DNA of 64,000 bases from JAPWJZ01 sp966211335 (GTDB lineage: Bacteria; Pseudomonadota; Alphaproteobacteria; Micavibrionales; UBA2020): contig CBIHNF010000002.1 in assembly GCA_966211335.1 (NCBI GenBank), positions 124,001-188,000 of the forward strand. Reading direction: 5' to 3'. The notes under the pieces are model-generated. The model ran no database searches and was not told the DNA's origin. It worked only from the letters and a program-made list of their open reading frames with translations. The position numbers were made by a program, and so were the translations under genes. The stretch's first letter is position 1. Each line of letters begins with the position of its first letter. Shown here in pieces: positions 8,901 to 16,950 of this stretch.

Positions 8901-9121
8901 AAAATATCTATGACCTGCACGGTACCATCGTGCCGGTTTCGGACCTCAATAAATTCCTCAATATCATCCCCATCATCGGCACTGTGCTGACGGCAGGGGG
9001 CGAGGGGATTATTGCCGCGACCTATACGGTGACGGGGCCGAAAAGCCAGCCGGATGTGATGGTGAACCCGCTGTCCGTGCTGGCACCCGGCATTCTGCGC
9101 AAAATATTCTTCGAAAATTAA
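5930..9121 (+). CDS. Large AsmA-like/DUF3971 envelope protein (YhdP-like)
   Basis: 1063 residues. One N-terminal membrane anchor (about residues 15-38) precedes a very long periplasmic region rich in alternating beta-strand patterns, typical of DUF3971 plus a C-terminal AsmA-like domain. The family (YhdP, TamB and AsmA relatives) forms elongated hydrophobic grooves thought to carry phospholipid toward the outer membrane. The C-terminus (IIGTVLTAGGEGIIAATYTVTGP, then SVLAPGILRKIF) matches the usual ending of this family. The ATG follows AAGGGTG. Its last bases overlap the tyrS stop by four. The transport role is inferred from the family. Confidence 0.82.
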   Translation: MLKKAIHHASRTVVVCFEIAGVLALLLFLGWVGLIWRLSQGPLAVNDYLTHKVERAFTEQLPDFAFTIGGAELIWGGRFQPFELEIKDVHITRSEGTRVLDVKKLRVQLSKRSLAFGRIVPRVIKVYGPTLRVIRLEDGRFTLNVGEEVAKDANVPVPAEVIGPPAPVAEGREALVKGFLSQLQEHSGLGILDRLHEIEVSDAAVLYEDRVLGVAWKSLDSDVVATRGDHGIVSTAMVSLDIDKTHKAALQAQLTYDWDVKKTTALIAFSGLVPARIAQASEKLKDMTGINVPLVGSLSLDLDPDFRPEELRFTMGGEAGTFNALDLFPQPITVKSLFLRGKMEAKSGITLIDQLKLDMGGPVINAGLKVETSGTARNIAFVGTMTDMPIDWLKNYWPQPLTPAPRDWVVKHLSKGTATTATVDLEGVYDPTAEHHFVENKIEGKIDFNGVTVDYLPPLPVVEDVSGTATYDRASFNIALKGGKLGDLTAGKSTVAITGLDKTAIAPGIIDINLNVKGPLKSALQVIDAEPLKYPTKLGLDITDVAGKAEAALEFKFPIHKGLTIHEVTFGVKGKLDDVMLRHVAAGMDLSGGPMDLTLDNDSLDVKGKGRLDSMPVDFDWRKYFAADAPVATRLSADIDLNAAALKKFGVPEDLRVTGSLPSEVVYTQKPDKTAALALQGNIKQLGFTMGPLGYVKEEGREGTLDLSLALKNNHVQQLTGLALKAPGMSVRGDLKFGDNDGLQSANLSEISFGATSVSADIENKGKDGYIVKVRGGQLDASSLFKPADNTPQSDAEAAKQVAPLRMTLDVRKLITGPDRALENVTASLARTSWGRLDQLDLEATSGKKKLSVLYGPQGKGHSLKFVAENAGEALSALGISKSIRGGRLTIDGRPRPSGPRDMAGTAILTDFKMNDAPVVAKLVNAMSLPGIIGLLNGEGLSFKKARVDFSWTDKGPPTQTANMRLLSLKNGQTSGASLGLSFEGNIDNWKNIYDLHGTIVPVSDLNKFLNIIPIIGTVLTAGGEGIIAATYTVTGPKSQPDVMVNPLSVLAPGILRKIFFEN

Positions 9122-10365
9122 TCTGCAACGATCACAAGCGCGTGCTTTTTCTTTCCTGCCGACAGCTTGATTGATTTTTCAGCTGACAAATCCGCCAGCG
9201 AAATCACACGCGTGTCGCTCTCGACTTTTTCGTCGTTCACGCGCGCGCCGCCACCGGCAATCAGCCTTCGTGCCTCGCCGCCCGAGGTCGCAAGGCCTGC
9301 GTCCTTGAACAGCACGAAGACGGGAATGCCCTCCGCCAGTTTCGCGCGGGGGAGGGAGATGGTGGGCAGGCCGCTTGCGGCGGCGCCGTCTTCAAAGGTT
9401 TTGCGCGCAGTTTCGGCAGCTTCCGTCGCGATCTTGTCGCCATGGCACATGCGCGTTGCTTCAAATGCCAGAACTTTTTTGGCCTCGTTGATCTCGCTGC
9501 CTTTCAAGGCATCCAGCTTGGCGATTTCGTCCATCGGCAGTTCGGTGAAATATTTCAGCATGCGCGTGACGTCGGCGTCTTCGGTGTTGCGCCAGAACTG
9601 GTAATAATCGTAAGGCGACAGCATATCGGCGTTGAGCCAGACGGCACCAGAAGCTGTCTTGCCCATTTTTGCGCCCGATGATGTCGTCAGCAGCGGGCAG
9701 GTGAAGCCGAAGACTTCCTTCTGGTCGACGCGACGCGACAGCTCGACACCGTTGACGATATTTCCCCATTGGTCGGAGCCGCCGAACTGCAGCGTGCAGT
9801 TATGGCTGCGGTTCAGCTCCAGGAAGTCATAGGCCTGCAGGATCATGTAGTTGAATTCAAGGAAGGTCAGCGGCTGTTCGCGCTCGAGCCTTGTCTTCAC
9901 GCTGTCAAAGGTCATCATGCGGTTGATGGTGAAGTGGCGGCCGAAGTCGCGCAGGAAATCGATGTAGTTGAGTTTTTCGAGCCAGGTTGAATTATTCGCC
10001 ATGACGGCGTCGGTCTTGCCCTCGCCAAAGGTGATGAACCGTGAGAAAACTTCGCGGATGCCGGCGATGTTCGATGCGATGTCGGCATCTGTCAGCATCT
10101 TGCGGCTTTCGTCCTTGCCGGAGGGGTCGCCGACTTTCGTCGTGCCGCCGCCCATGAGGATGATGGGACGGTGGCCGCATTTCTGGAACCAGCGCATCAT
10201 CATGATGGAAAGCAGGCTGCCCACGTGCAGGCTTTTCGCGGTTGCATCGTACCCCGTGTAGCAGGTGACAACGCCCGTCTTCAGCGCTTTTTCAAGGCCT
10301 TCAATATCGGTGCACTGGTGCAGAAAGCCGCGTTCCTGCATGATTTTAATGAATTCGGCGCCCAT
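9118..10365 (-). CDS. tyrS: Tyrosyl-tRNA synthetase
   Basis: 415 residues, full length. Class I aminoacyl-tRNA synthetase charging tRNA-Tyr. The Rossmann core carries CYTGYDATAKSLHVGSLL (HIGH-equivalent HVGS), GGGTTKVGDPSG and the KMSKS-equivalent AKMGKT; QFGGSDQWGNI binds tyrosine/ATP. The C-terminal 65 residues form an S4 RNA-binding domain (EARRLIAGGGARVNDEKV). The ATG at 10365 follows CGAGGATTAT. Divergent from anmK, an arrangement common in alphaproteobacteria. Confidence 0.97.
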   Translation of the reverse strand: MGAEFIKIMQERGFLHQCTDIEGLEKALKTGVVTCYTGYDATAKSLHVGSLLSIMMMRWFQKCGHRPIILMGGGTTKVGDPSGKDESRKMLTDADIASNIAGIREVFSRFITFGEGKTDAVMANNSTWLEKLNYIDFLRDFGRHFTINRMMTFDSVKTRLEREQPLTFLEFNYMILQAYDFLELNRSHNCTLQFGGSDQWGNIVNGVELSRRVDQKEVFGFTCPLLTTSSGAKMGKTASGAVWLNADMLSPYDYYQFWRNTEDADVTRMLKYFTELPMDEIAKLDALKGSEINEAKKVLAFEATRMCHGDKIATEAAETARKTFEDGAAASGLPTISLPRAKLAEGIPVFVLFKDAGLATSGGEARRLIAGGGARVNDEKVESDTRVISLADLSAEKSIKLSAGKKKHALVIVAD

Positions 10366-10379
10366 ATAATCCTCGAAAC

Positions 10380-10408
10380 TTGCCTGCTATTACAATGCGC
10401 GATACTAT
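10380..10408 (+). promoter_or_regulatory. Predicted promoter of anmK-tsaC
   Basis: TTGCCT at 10380-10385, 17-base spacer, TACTAT at 10403-10408. The inferred start of transcription is about 10415, which gives a 30-base leader for the ATG at 10447, but only two bases for the alternative in-frame ATG at 10417. Confidence 0.55.
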
Positions 10409-10446
10409 ATATAGAGATGCCGGAAAATGAAAGAAGAAGCGGAAAA

Positions 10447-11538
10447 ATGAAGAATTTTAAGGTCATAGGCCTCATGAGCGGCACCTCGCTCGACGGTATC
10501 GACGGAGCCCTCATCACGACCGACGGTGAGGGTTTTATCACCCGCCAGGGTTTTTTGAGTGTGCCCTATGACGATGGTTTGCGCGCCCGCATCCGCGCCT
10601 GCCTGAATGTCGACATCGACAAATCGCGCCTTGTGAAAGAGGTGGAATGGGATTTAACCGTCGCCCATGCGGAAGTCGTGAAGCATCTGCTGGCGAAACT
10701 CAATCTTGAGTCCAAAGACGTCGACCTCATCGGCTTTCACGGCCAGACCATCGCTCATGCGCCGGAGAAAAAATACACCTGCCAGCTGGGCGACGGCGCG
10801 CTGCTGGCGAAGCTGACCGGTATTCCTGTTGTGAATGATTTCCGCACCGCCGATGTCAAGGCCGGTGGGCAGGGCGCGCCGCTGGTGCCGGTCTATCATC
10901 AGGCTCTCGCGCACGACAGGCAAAAGCCTGTTGCCTTCCTCAACATTGGCGGCGTTGCCAATGTGACCTTCGTCGGCAGCATGGGGGAAGTGATCGCATT
11001 TGATACGGGCCCCGGCAATGCGCTGCTAGATGACTGGATGCTGAAGCGCGGCGGACAGAAGTATGATGCGGGCGGCAAAACGGCTGCACGCGGCAAGATT
11101 GACGAGAATATTTTGAAGCAATTGCTGGCGCATAAATTCTTCCTCGCCCAGCCGCCCAAATCGCTCGACCGCAACGCCTTTGCAGCGGATGTCTACGATA
11201 AACTCTCGCTGGAAGACGGCGCGGCGACACTTGCCGCCTTCACCGCCGACAGCATTGCCAAATCCCTGTCGCACCTGCCGGCCAAGCCGCAGCTTTGGGT
11301 CGTCTCCGGCGGCGGGCGGTTGAATGATTTCATCATGAAGCGACTGGAAAGCGTTGTGAAAGCGCCCGTTGTCTCAATCGATACGCTGGGCCTCAATGGC
11401 GATGCGATCGAGGCGGAGGCTTTTGCTTATCTGGCCGTGCGCAGCTTCAACGGCCTTCCCATCAGCTTCCCCGCGACGACGGGCGTGCCGCAACCCATGG
11501 TCGGCGGCAAGCTGAACATGATTCCTGACGCCGCCTAA
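10447..11538 (+). CDS. anmK: Anhydro-N-acetylmuramic acid kinase
   Basis: 363 residues. AnmK hydrolyses and phosphorylates 1,6-anhydro-MurNAc from peptidoglycan turnover to MurNAc-6-phosphate. Seen are the N-terminal IGLMSGTSLDGIDGAL, GFHGQTIAHAP, DFRTADVKAGGQGAPLVP, NIGGVANVTF and DTGPGNALLDDW, all hallmark ASKHA-fold motifs of AnmK. The ATG at 10447 gives the usual N-terminus; an in-frame ATG at 10417 would add ten residues. The stop overlaps the tsaC start (TAATG), implying coupled translation. Peptidoglycan recycling fits the lytic transglycosylase at 45.5 kb. Confidence 0.95.
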   Translation: MKNFKVIGLMSGTSLDGIDGALITTDGEGFITRQGFLSVPYDDGLRARIRACLNVDIDKSRLVKEVEWDLTVAHAEVVKHLLAKLNLESKDVDLIGFHGQTIAHAPEKKYTCQLGDGALLAKLTGIPVVNDFRTADVKAGGQGAPLVPVYHQALAHDRQKPVAFLNIGGVANVTFVGSMGEVIAFDTGPGNALLDDWMLKRGGQKYDAGGKTAARGKIDENILKQLLAHKFFLAQPPKSLDRNAFAADVYDKLSLEDGAATLAAFTADSIAKSLSHLPAKPQLWVVSGGGRLNDFIMKRLESVVKAPVVSIDTLGLNGDAIEAEAFAYLAVRSFNGLPISFPATTGVPQPMVGGKLNMIPDAA

Positions 11539-12533
11539 TGGTCGAAATTTTTGAAGCTAATGAAGCGGCAATCGCCAAAGCCGCCTCCCGCCTGATAGAG
11601 GGCGATCTTGTCGCTTTCCCGACGGAAACCGTCTACGGCCTCGGCGCCGATGCGACGAACGACCGTGCCGTCGCCAAAATATTCGAGGCCAAGAGCCGCC
11701 CGAGCTTTAACCCCGTCATCGTGCATGTGAACGAACGCAGCGAAGCCGACACTTACGTGGTGTTTGACGCACGTGCCCGCATGCTCGCCGCCATTTTCTG
11801 GCCGGGGCCGCTGACGATGATTTTGCCGCGCCGCGAAGGATCATCTCTCTCGCTGCTCACCAGCGCGGGGCTGCCGACGCAGGCCATTCGCGCCCCTAGC
11901 CATCCCGTCGCGCGCGCACTTATCAAGCAGCTCGGCAAACCTATTGCCGCGCCCTCGGCTAATGCTTCCGGTACGCTTAGCCCCACCACGCCGCAACATG
12001 TGGCGGCCAGTCTTGGCGATCATGCGGGGCTTATCCTCGCCGGTGGCAAATCCGCCGTCGGTCTTGAATCGACGGTGATTGATTTAACGTCGCCCGTGCC
12101 TGTGCTGCTGCGCCCCGGCGCGGTGACGCTGGAGGATTTGAAACTGCAGCTGGGGCAGGTTGATGTGCAGCTCGAAGCGGTGGGCGAAAACCCGCGCTCC
12201 CCCGGCCAGCTTTTGAAACACTACGCGCCCAACACGCCACTGCGCCTCCGCGCCGTCGATGTCGCGCCCGGGGAGGCACTGCTCGGCTTCGGCTCCCTCA
12301 AATTCATGGGCATCCGCGGCGGCGGCGCGGCATCAAACATGCCCGATAACTTGAAAATGAATTTGAGCGAAACCGGCGACCTCACCGAAGCTGCTGCAAA
12401 CCTCTTCTCCATGCTGCATCAACTGGATGCGCGTGGCGCTGCTGGGATCGCCGTGATGGACATCCCCGAAACCGGCCTCGGCCTCGCCATCAACGACCGC
12501 CTCCGCCGCGCGGCGGGTGCGCAGAATGCGTGA
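11538..12533 (+). CDS. tsaC: Threonylcarbamoyl-AMP synthase (Sua5-type)
   Basis: 331 residues, the long Sua5/YwlC form. It makes L-threonylcarbamoyl-AMP from threonine, bicarbonate and ATP for the t6A37 modification of ANN-decoding tRNAs. The YrdC domain spans about residues 5-200 (AFPTETVYGLGADATN, KSRPSFNPVIVH, SANASGTLSPT, LESTVIDL) and a C-terminal Sua5 domain follows after the linker NPRSPGQLLKHYAPNTPL. The start overlaps the anmK stop by one base. Confidence 0.94.
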   Translation: MVEIFEANEAAIAKAASRLIEGDLVAFPTETVYGLGADATNDRAVAKIFEAKSRPSFNPVIVHVNERSEADTYVVFDARARMLAAIFWPGPLTMILPRREGSSLSLLTSAGLPTQAIRAPSHPVARALIKQLGKPIAAPSANASGTLSPTTPQHVAASLGDHAGLILAGGKSAVGLESTVIDLTSPVPVLLRPGAVTLEDLKLQLGQVDVQLEAVGENPRSPGQLLKHYAPNTPLRLRAVDVAPGEALLGFGSLKFMGIRGGGAASNMPDNLKMNLSETGDLTEAAANLFSMLHQLDARGAAGIAVMDIPETGLGLAINDRLRRAAGAQNA

Positions 12534-12545
12534 TGAGATAGTCAA

Positions 12546-12782
12546 ATGGATGCCAAAAATAAAGTTACTATCTATATTAAACTCTTAAATGAAGGCACTG
12601 ACACGGCAAGGCGTACAGAAGCTTTATTGCTTCCTGATGGAACTTATCGGGTATTGGCAACCTCAGACTATGACCCGGATGATGAGGAGTGGGAGTTTCT
12701 TCCCGGCAGTATCGTCAAATGCCGAATTGAAAAATGGCGAGAGGAATTATTAATAGCGTACGAACTGGTACAGACGCCTTAA
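12546..12782 (+). CDS. Small acidic conserved hypothetical protein, 78 aa
   Basis: No named function. The pattern KVTIYIKLLNEGTDTARRTEA...YRVL...YDPDDEEWEFLPGSIVKC resembles a widespread family of 70-80-residue uncharacterised proteins with the same 'L.EGTD..R..EA' opening and 'D.eeW.F.pG..V.c' centre, probably a small beta-barrel fold. The gene is clearly more AT-rich than tsaC, 12 bases upstream, suggesting acquisition or relaxed codon selection. It is probably co-transcribed at the tail of anmK-tsaC and converges on tag with 7 bases between stops. Confidence 0.7.
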   Translation: MDAKNKVTIYIKLLNEGTDTARRTEALLLPDGTYRVLATSDYDPDDEEWEFLPGSIVKCRIEKWREELLIAYELVQTP

Positions 12783-12789
12783 CCGCATT

Positions 12790-13353
12790 TTACTTCGCCA
12801 GATAGCACCCGACCATATGGTCATTCACCAGACCCACCGCCTGCATATAAGCGTACATGATGGTCGAGCCGACGAAGGTCAGGCCGCGTTTTTTGAGGTC
12901 TTTGGCGAGGGCGTCGGATTCAGGGGAAGTGACGATGGCTTTTGATACCGTGTTCTTCTTCACCTTGCCGCCGACGAAACTCCACAAATAGGAGTCGAAA
13001 GAGCCGAATTCCTTCTGAATGGCGATAAACGCCAGCGCGTTTTTGCGCACGGAAAATACTTTCAACCGGTTGCGGACGATCGTGGCCGTCGCGAGGATTT
13101 TTTCCAGCTCATCATCCGTCAGCTTCGCGCATTTTTTCACGTCGAAATTCTTGAAGGCTTTGCGGTAACCCTCGCGTTTCACCAGCACGGTGTACCAGCT
13201 GAGGCCCGCCTGCGCGCCCTCCAATATCAGCATTTCGAACAGCCGTCGGTCATCATGCACCGGCACGCCCCATTCGTGGTCGTGGTAATGGATGTAGTCC
13301 GGCTTGTCGTCCGGCACCCATTTGCAGCGCGTTTTCGAGGCGGCTTTGCTCAT
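12790..13353 (-). CDS. tag: DNA-3-methyladenine glycosylase I
   Basis: 187 residues. Tag excises 3-methyladenine from alkylated DNA in base excision repair. The zinc site is recognisable: N-terminal Cys in RCKW, the His of YHDHEWGVP, and a C-terminal NDHMVGCY supplying His and Cys. The substrate pocket segment LEGAQAGLSWYTVL holds the catalytic Glu. The ATG at 13353 is preferred over 13386 because CCGGAG lies 9-10 bases upstream and the product begins just before the zinc Cys. The repeat at 13381-13460 lies just upstream. Confidence 0.95.
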   Translation of the reverse strand: MSKAASKTRCKWVPDDKPDYIHYHDHEWGVPVHDDRRLFEMLILEGAQAGLSWYTVLVKREGYRKAFKNFDVKKCAKLTDDELEKILATATIVRNRLKVFSVRKNALAFIAIQKEFGSFDSYLWSFVGGKVKKNTVSKAIVTSPESDALAKDLKKRGLTFVGSTIMYAYMQAVGLVNDHMVGCYLAK

Positions 13354-13380
13354 TTTGAAATTCTCCGGTTCAATATACCT

Positions 13381-13460
13381 TGTCATTCTGAGCGCAGCGA
13401 AGAATCTCCCTTGATGCCGACAAAAGAAAAGGGAGATCCTTCACTTCGTTCAGGATGACA
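13381..13460. repeat. Imperfect palindromic repeat, copy A
   Basis: Two 32-base arms (13381-13412 and 13429-13460) are inverted copies with about 27 of 32 positions matching, separated by 16 bases. Each arm starts or ends with TGTCAT(T/C)CTGA and contains a GCGAAG(A/G)ATCTCCC-type core. This kind of mobile intergenic palindrome is widespread in bacterial genomes. It sits between the start of tag and the stop of the EF-hand gene and can fold into a long RNA hairpin. Copy B is at 27577-27685. Confidence 0.8.
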
Positions 13461-13469
13461 AAAAGGGAG

Positions 13470-14303
13470 TTAAGGCAGCGTCATCGCCACGACCTTGAAG
13501 GCGGGCAGCAGGGCGCCGGCCTTGGTCAGGGTTTCCTTCACGATGGGGAGTTCCGGCGCGTGGAAATCCTCGACAATTTCGTTGTAGTCGAGGGTTTTGG
13601 AGTTATTCTTGTCGTATGATTTCAAGAGGTCCGTCGCAATCAACTCGCCATTTACTTTTGACTTGGCAATCAGCTTTAGTGAATCTTTATCCGCCACTGT
13701 GCCCTGATCAGCCAGTTCCGCGAAGATAATCGCGCTGGCGACCGCGCGCTTGATTTCGGATTTGGTGAGTTTCTTGTCGGAGTTTTCATCTGCCAGTTTG
13801 AACAGCACGCCCGCGCATTCATTGGTGACGGAAATGGTGCATTGTTCCTTGATGCGGTCGATGTAGCGCATCAGCCGCACCATCTGCTGCGGAATCAGCT
13901 TCGGTGTGTTGACGCAGCCGGTGTATTCATCGTGATGGTCGAGCTTCAGGGCATCCCATTTCTTGGCGGTTGAGCCGCCGTCGGCAAAAGTGCCGATTTT
14001 AAGGACGCCGTCCTCCTGCAGGTAGGCGGGGTGCTTTTCATCGCCGATTTTGAGCATCCAGTAGTCGTTCTGCTCCGATACCAGCTCCGCCGGCAGCAGG
14101 GTCATGTCGTTTTCGGTCGATTTCAGGTAGAAATTGCGGCTGATGACAAGGGCTTCCTCGTATTTTCCGCAATCCGGCAGGGCCCAGTTGCGCTGAATCC
14201 GCTTCGGCAGGGCATCGGAAGCTTGAGCTTTGCCGCCATTCCAGCTACAAAGAAGCGCAATAAGGAAAAAGAACAGCATCAAGCCACGCGGCCGCATCAT
14301 CAT
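13470..14303 (-). CDS. Exported EF-hand calcium-binding protein
   Basis: 277 residues. Residues 1-28 are a Sec signal peptide (MMMRPRGLMLFFFLIALL, then GGKAQA). Two EF-hand-like loops are visible in the C-terminal half: DENSDKKLTKSE and DKNNSKTLDYNE, with Asp/Asn/Ser at calcium-ligand positions and Glu at position 12. The N-terminal half (residues 30-150) is not recognised and may be an all-beta domain with conserved Cys. AAAGGTG precedes three successive ATGs at 14303, 14300 and 14297. Role unknown; calcium sensing or binding in the periplasm is inferred. Confidence 0.72.
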   Translation of the reverse strand: MMMRPRGLMLFFFLIALLCSWNGGKAQASDALPKRIQRNWALPDCGKYEEALVISRNFYLKSTENDMTLLPAELVSEQNDYWMLKIGDEKHPAYLQEDGVLKIGTFADGGSTAKKWDALKLDHHDEYTGCVNTPKLIPQQMVRLMRYIDRIKEQCTISVTNECAGVLFKLADENSDKKLTKSEIKRAVASAIIFAELADQGTVADKDSLKLIAKSKVNGELIATDLLKSYDKNNSKTLDYNEIVEDFHAPELPIVKETLTKAGALLPAFKVVAMTLP

Positions 14304-14365
14304 ATTGCACCTTTGAAAACAAGGCTTTATTCTGCCACCGACTTCATCCCTGCAGCGCAAAGATT

Positions 14366-16171
14366 ATGACAGAACAAAAACACATCCGGAACTTCTCGAT
14401 TATTGCCCATATCGACCATGGGAAGTCAACCCTCGCCGACCGCATCATCCAGAAATGCGGCGGTCTTGAAGCGCGCGAGATGAAGGAACAGATCCTCGAC
14501 AACATGGAGATCGAGCGGGAACGCGGCATCACCATCAAGGCGCAGACCGTGCGTCTGAAGTACAAGGCGAAGGACGGTATCGAATACCTCCTCAACCTCA
14601 TGGACACGCCGGGCCACGTCGACTTCGCGTATGAAGTGTCGCGCTCGCTGGCCGCCTGCGAAGGCGCGCTGCTGGTGGTGGATGCAAGCCAGGGCGTCGA
14701 GGCGCAGACGCTTGCCAACGTTTATCAGGCCATCGACAACAACCTTGAAATCGTCCCCGTCATCAACAAAATCGATTTGCCCGCCGCCGACCCCGAACGC
14801 GTGAAGACGCAAATTCAGGACGTCATCGGCATTGATGCGTCGAATGCCGCGCTTGTTTCCGCCAAAAGCGGCATCGGCATTGATGAATTGATGGAAGATA
14901 TCGTAACCCGCCTGCCGCCGCCGGAAGGCGACCGCAACGGCAAGCTGAAAGCGCTGCTGGTCGATTCATGGTATGACGCTTACCTCGGCGTCGTCGTCCT
15001 CGTCCGCGTGGTCGATGGCGTTTTGAAGGTGAAAGACAAGCTGCGTTTCATGAGCACCGGCGCCGCCTATGAAGCCGACCGCGTCGGCGTGTTCACGCCC
15101 AAACACCTGCTGACGGGGGAACTTGGCCCCGGCGAAATGGGCTTTGTTACCTGCGGCATCAAAACGATTACCGAGACGAAAATCGGCGATACCGTGACGC
15201 TGGACCGCGTGCCCTGCGAAGACCGGCTTCCGGGTTTCAAACCTTCGGTGCCGATGGTTTTCTGCTCGCTCTTCCCCGTCGATTCATCGGAATTTGAAAA
15301 GCTGCGCGACGGCCTTGGCAAGCTGGCCCTCAACGATGCGAGCCTGCATTACGAAGCCGAAAGCTCCAACGCCCTCGGCATGGGTTTCCGCTGCGGCTTC
15401 CTTGGGCTGCTGCATCTTGAAATCATTCAGGAACGCCTGAGCCGCGAATTTAACCTCGAGCTCATCCCCACCGCGCCGTCCGTCGTTTATAAAGTGTATC
15501 TCACCAATGGCGACGAGATGGATTTGTACAACCCCGCCGACCTGCCGGATGTTGTGCGCATCACGCGTATCGAAGAACCCTGGATCAAGGCGACCATTTT
15601 CGTGCCGGATGAATATCTCGGCAGTATTTTGACGCTGTGCCAGGAACGCCGCGGCAGCCAGGTGGAACTGACCTGGGTCGGCTCCCGCGCCATGGCGGTC
15701 TACCGCCTGCCGCTCAACGAAGTGGTGTTCGATTTCTACGACCGCCTCAAATCCATCAGCCGCGGCTATGCGTCGATGGACTATGTGCTGGACGGCTTTA
15801 CCGAGGGCGACCTCGTGCGCATGAACATCCTCGTCAACGGTGACCCGCTCGACGCCCTGTCGATGATTGTCCACCGCGGACAGGCGGAGCGCCGCGGCCG
15901 CATGCTGTGCGAACGCCTCAAAGACCTTATCCCCCGCCAGCTGTTCAAAATTGCCGTGCAGGCCTCCATCGGCGGCAAGATCGTGGCGCGGGAAGATATC
16001 TCTGCCATGCGCAAAGACGTTACCGCCAAATGCTACGGCGGCGACATCAGCCGGAAGCGCAAACTGCTCGACAAGCAGAAAGAGGGCAAGAAGAAGATGC
16101 GCCAGTACGGCAACGTCGATATCCCGCAGTCCGCCTTTATCGAGGCGCTGCGCATGAGTGACGATAAATAA
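14366..16171 (+). CDS. lepA: Elongation factor 4 (back-translocating GTPase)
   Basis: 601 residues, full length. LepA/EF4 is a ribosome-associated GTPase that back-translocates stalled ribosomes and helps 30S biogenesis. G motifs: AHIDHGKSTL (G1), ERGITIKAQ (G2), DTPGHVD (G3), NKIDLP (G4) and SAKSG (G5). The C-terminal LepA-specific domain holds GGDISRKRKLLDKQKEGKKKM. The ribosome site before the ATG is weak (GCAAAG). It is divergent from the EF-hand gene. Confidence 0.98.
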   Translation: MTEQKHIRNFSIIAHIDHGKSTLADRIIQKCGGLEAREMKEQILDNMEIERERGITIKAQTVRLKYKAKDGIEYLLNLMDTPGHVDFAYEVSRSLAACEGALLVVDASQGVEAQTLANVYQAIDNNLEIVPVINKIDLPAADPERVKTQIQDVIGIDASNAALVSAKSGIGIDELMEDIVTRLPPPEGDRNGKLKALLVDSWYDAYLGVVVLVRVVDGVLKVKDKLRFMSTGAAYEADRVGVFTPKHLLTGELGPGEMGFVTCGIKTITETKIGDTVTLDRVPCEDRLPGFKPSVPMVFCSLFPVDSSEFEKLRDGLGKLALNDASLHYEAESSNALGMGFRCGFLGLLHLEIIQERLSREFNLELIPTAPSVVYKVYLTNGDEMDLYNPADLPDVVRITRIEEPWIKATIFVPDEYLGSILTLCQERRGSQVELTWVGSRAMAVYRLPLNEVVFDFYDRLKSISRGYASMDYVLDGFTEGDLVRMNILVNGDPLDALSMIVHRGQAERRGRMLCERLKDLIPRQLFKIAVQASIGGKIVAREDISAMRKDVTAKCYGGDISRKRKLLDKQKEGKKKMRQYGNVDIPQSAFIEALRMSDDK

Positions 16172-16174
16172 GCC

Positions 16175-16888
16175 TTAAATTCCGCGGGTGACCTTGATCA
16201 TCATATCGATGGCGCGTTTGCGGAAGTCTCTGCCATCCGTGCCGAAATCCGCGTAATTGGTGAAGACTCGGTGGGTTTCTTTTATGGCGGCAATCTTGTC
16301 GCGCTTCGCGAGCTTCATCACCAGCTCTTCCCATTTATCGAGCGCGAGGTTTTTGAGTGGCGAATTCTTATCCCTGAAGCCTAGTGCGGCGTTGCTGGCG
16401 GCAGCGAAGGCGAACTGGATGCCGGTATTCGTTTCGCTTAAGTTATTCACCGTGTCATCCCAAAGCTTCAAAGCCTTTTTCTCGTGCGCGCTGCCGATGG
16501 GGGAATTCGCGGCAATGACAAGGCACATCATGGCGGCGCTTGCGCTTAAGGATTCATTTTCCAGCTTCATGCGGTCGAGGAGGATGAAGGTGGTGTCAAT
16601 TGCGCGTTCCCGCAAGACTTCCTCGCCGGGCTGGCAGCGGTGGATAAGCCAGAGGGCGAGACCAAAGCCATTTTGCATGTTGGTATGCGCCGCCGTGTCG
16701 ATCATGCCGCAGATGACGTCTTCAGCGACGATGTCGTTGATGGGCCCGTCTTCCTGCAGTCGCTGGATGGTCTCATAGACATTGCGCATGTTGCCGACCG
16801 CGGCGGAAAGCTGCGCGACTTTCAGTATCTCGTCGCGCCTTTGGCGGCGCTCAAGATCGGCTTTGGCCTTGCTGTTGAAGGGCCACAT
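16175..16888 (-). CDS. Uncharacterised alpha-helical protein, 237 aa
   Basis: No family recognised. The protein begins MWPFNSKAKADLERRQRRDEILKVAQ and appears all-helical, with repeated amphipathic helices that suggest a TPR- or HEAT-like solenoid; there is no signal peptide or membrane span. The ATG at 16888 is chosen because GGAG lies 9 bases upstream; a TTG two codons earlier (16894) is less well placed. It converges on lepA with three bases between stops. A cytoplasmic scaffold role is only a guess. Confidence 0.6.
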   Translation of the reverse strand: MWPFNSKAKADLERRQRRDEILKVAQLSAAVGNMRNVYETIQRLQEDGPINDIVAEDVICGMIDTAAHTNMQNGFGLALWLIHRCQPGEEVLRERAIDTTFILLDRMKLENESLSASAAMMCLVIAANSPIGSAHEKKALKLWDDTVNNLSETNTGIQFAFAAASNAALGFRDKNSPLKNLALDKWEELVMKLAKRDKIAAIKETHRVFTNYADFGTDGRDFRKRAIDMMIKVTRGI

Positions 16889-16950
16889 GGGCAAATGCTC
16901 CGGTTAAAATGCAGGGCCAGAATAACGGATTTCATAATCCTGTCAACGTT

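Noticed and set aside
10171..10446. N-terminal extension of anmK
   Set aside because: Antisense to tyrS and upstream of the predicted anmK promoter; the AnmK family starts near IGLMSGTSLDG.
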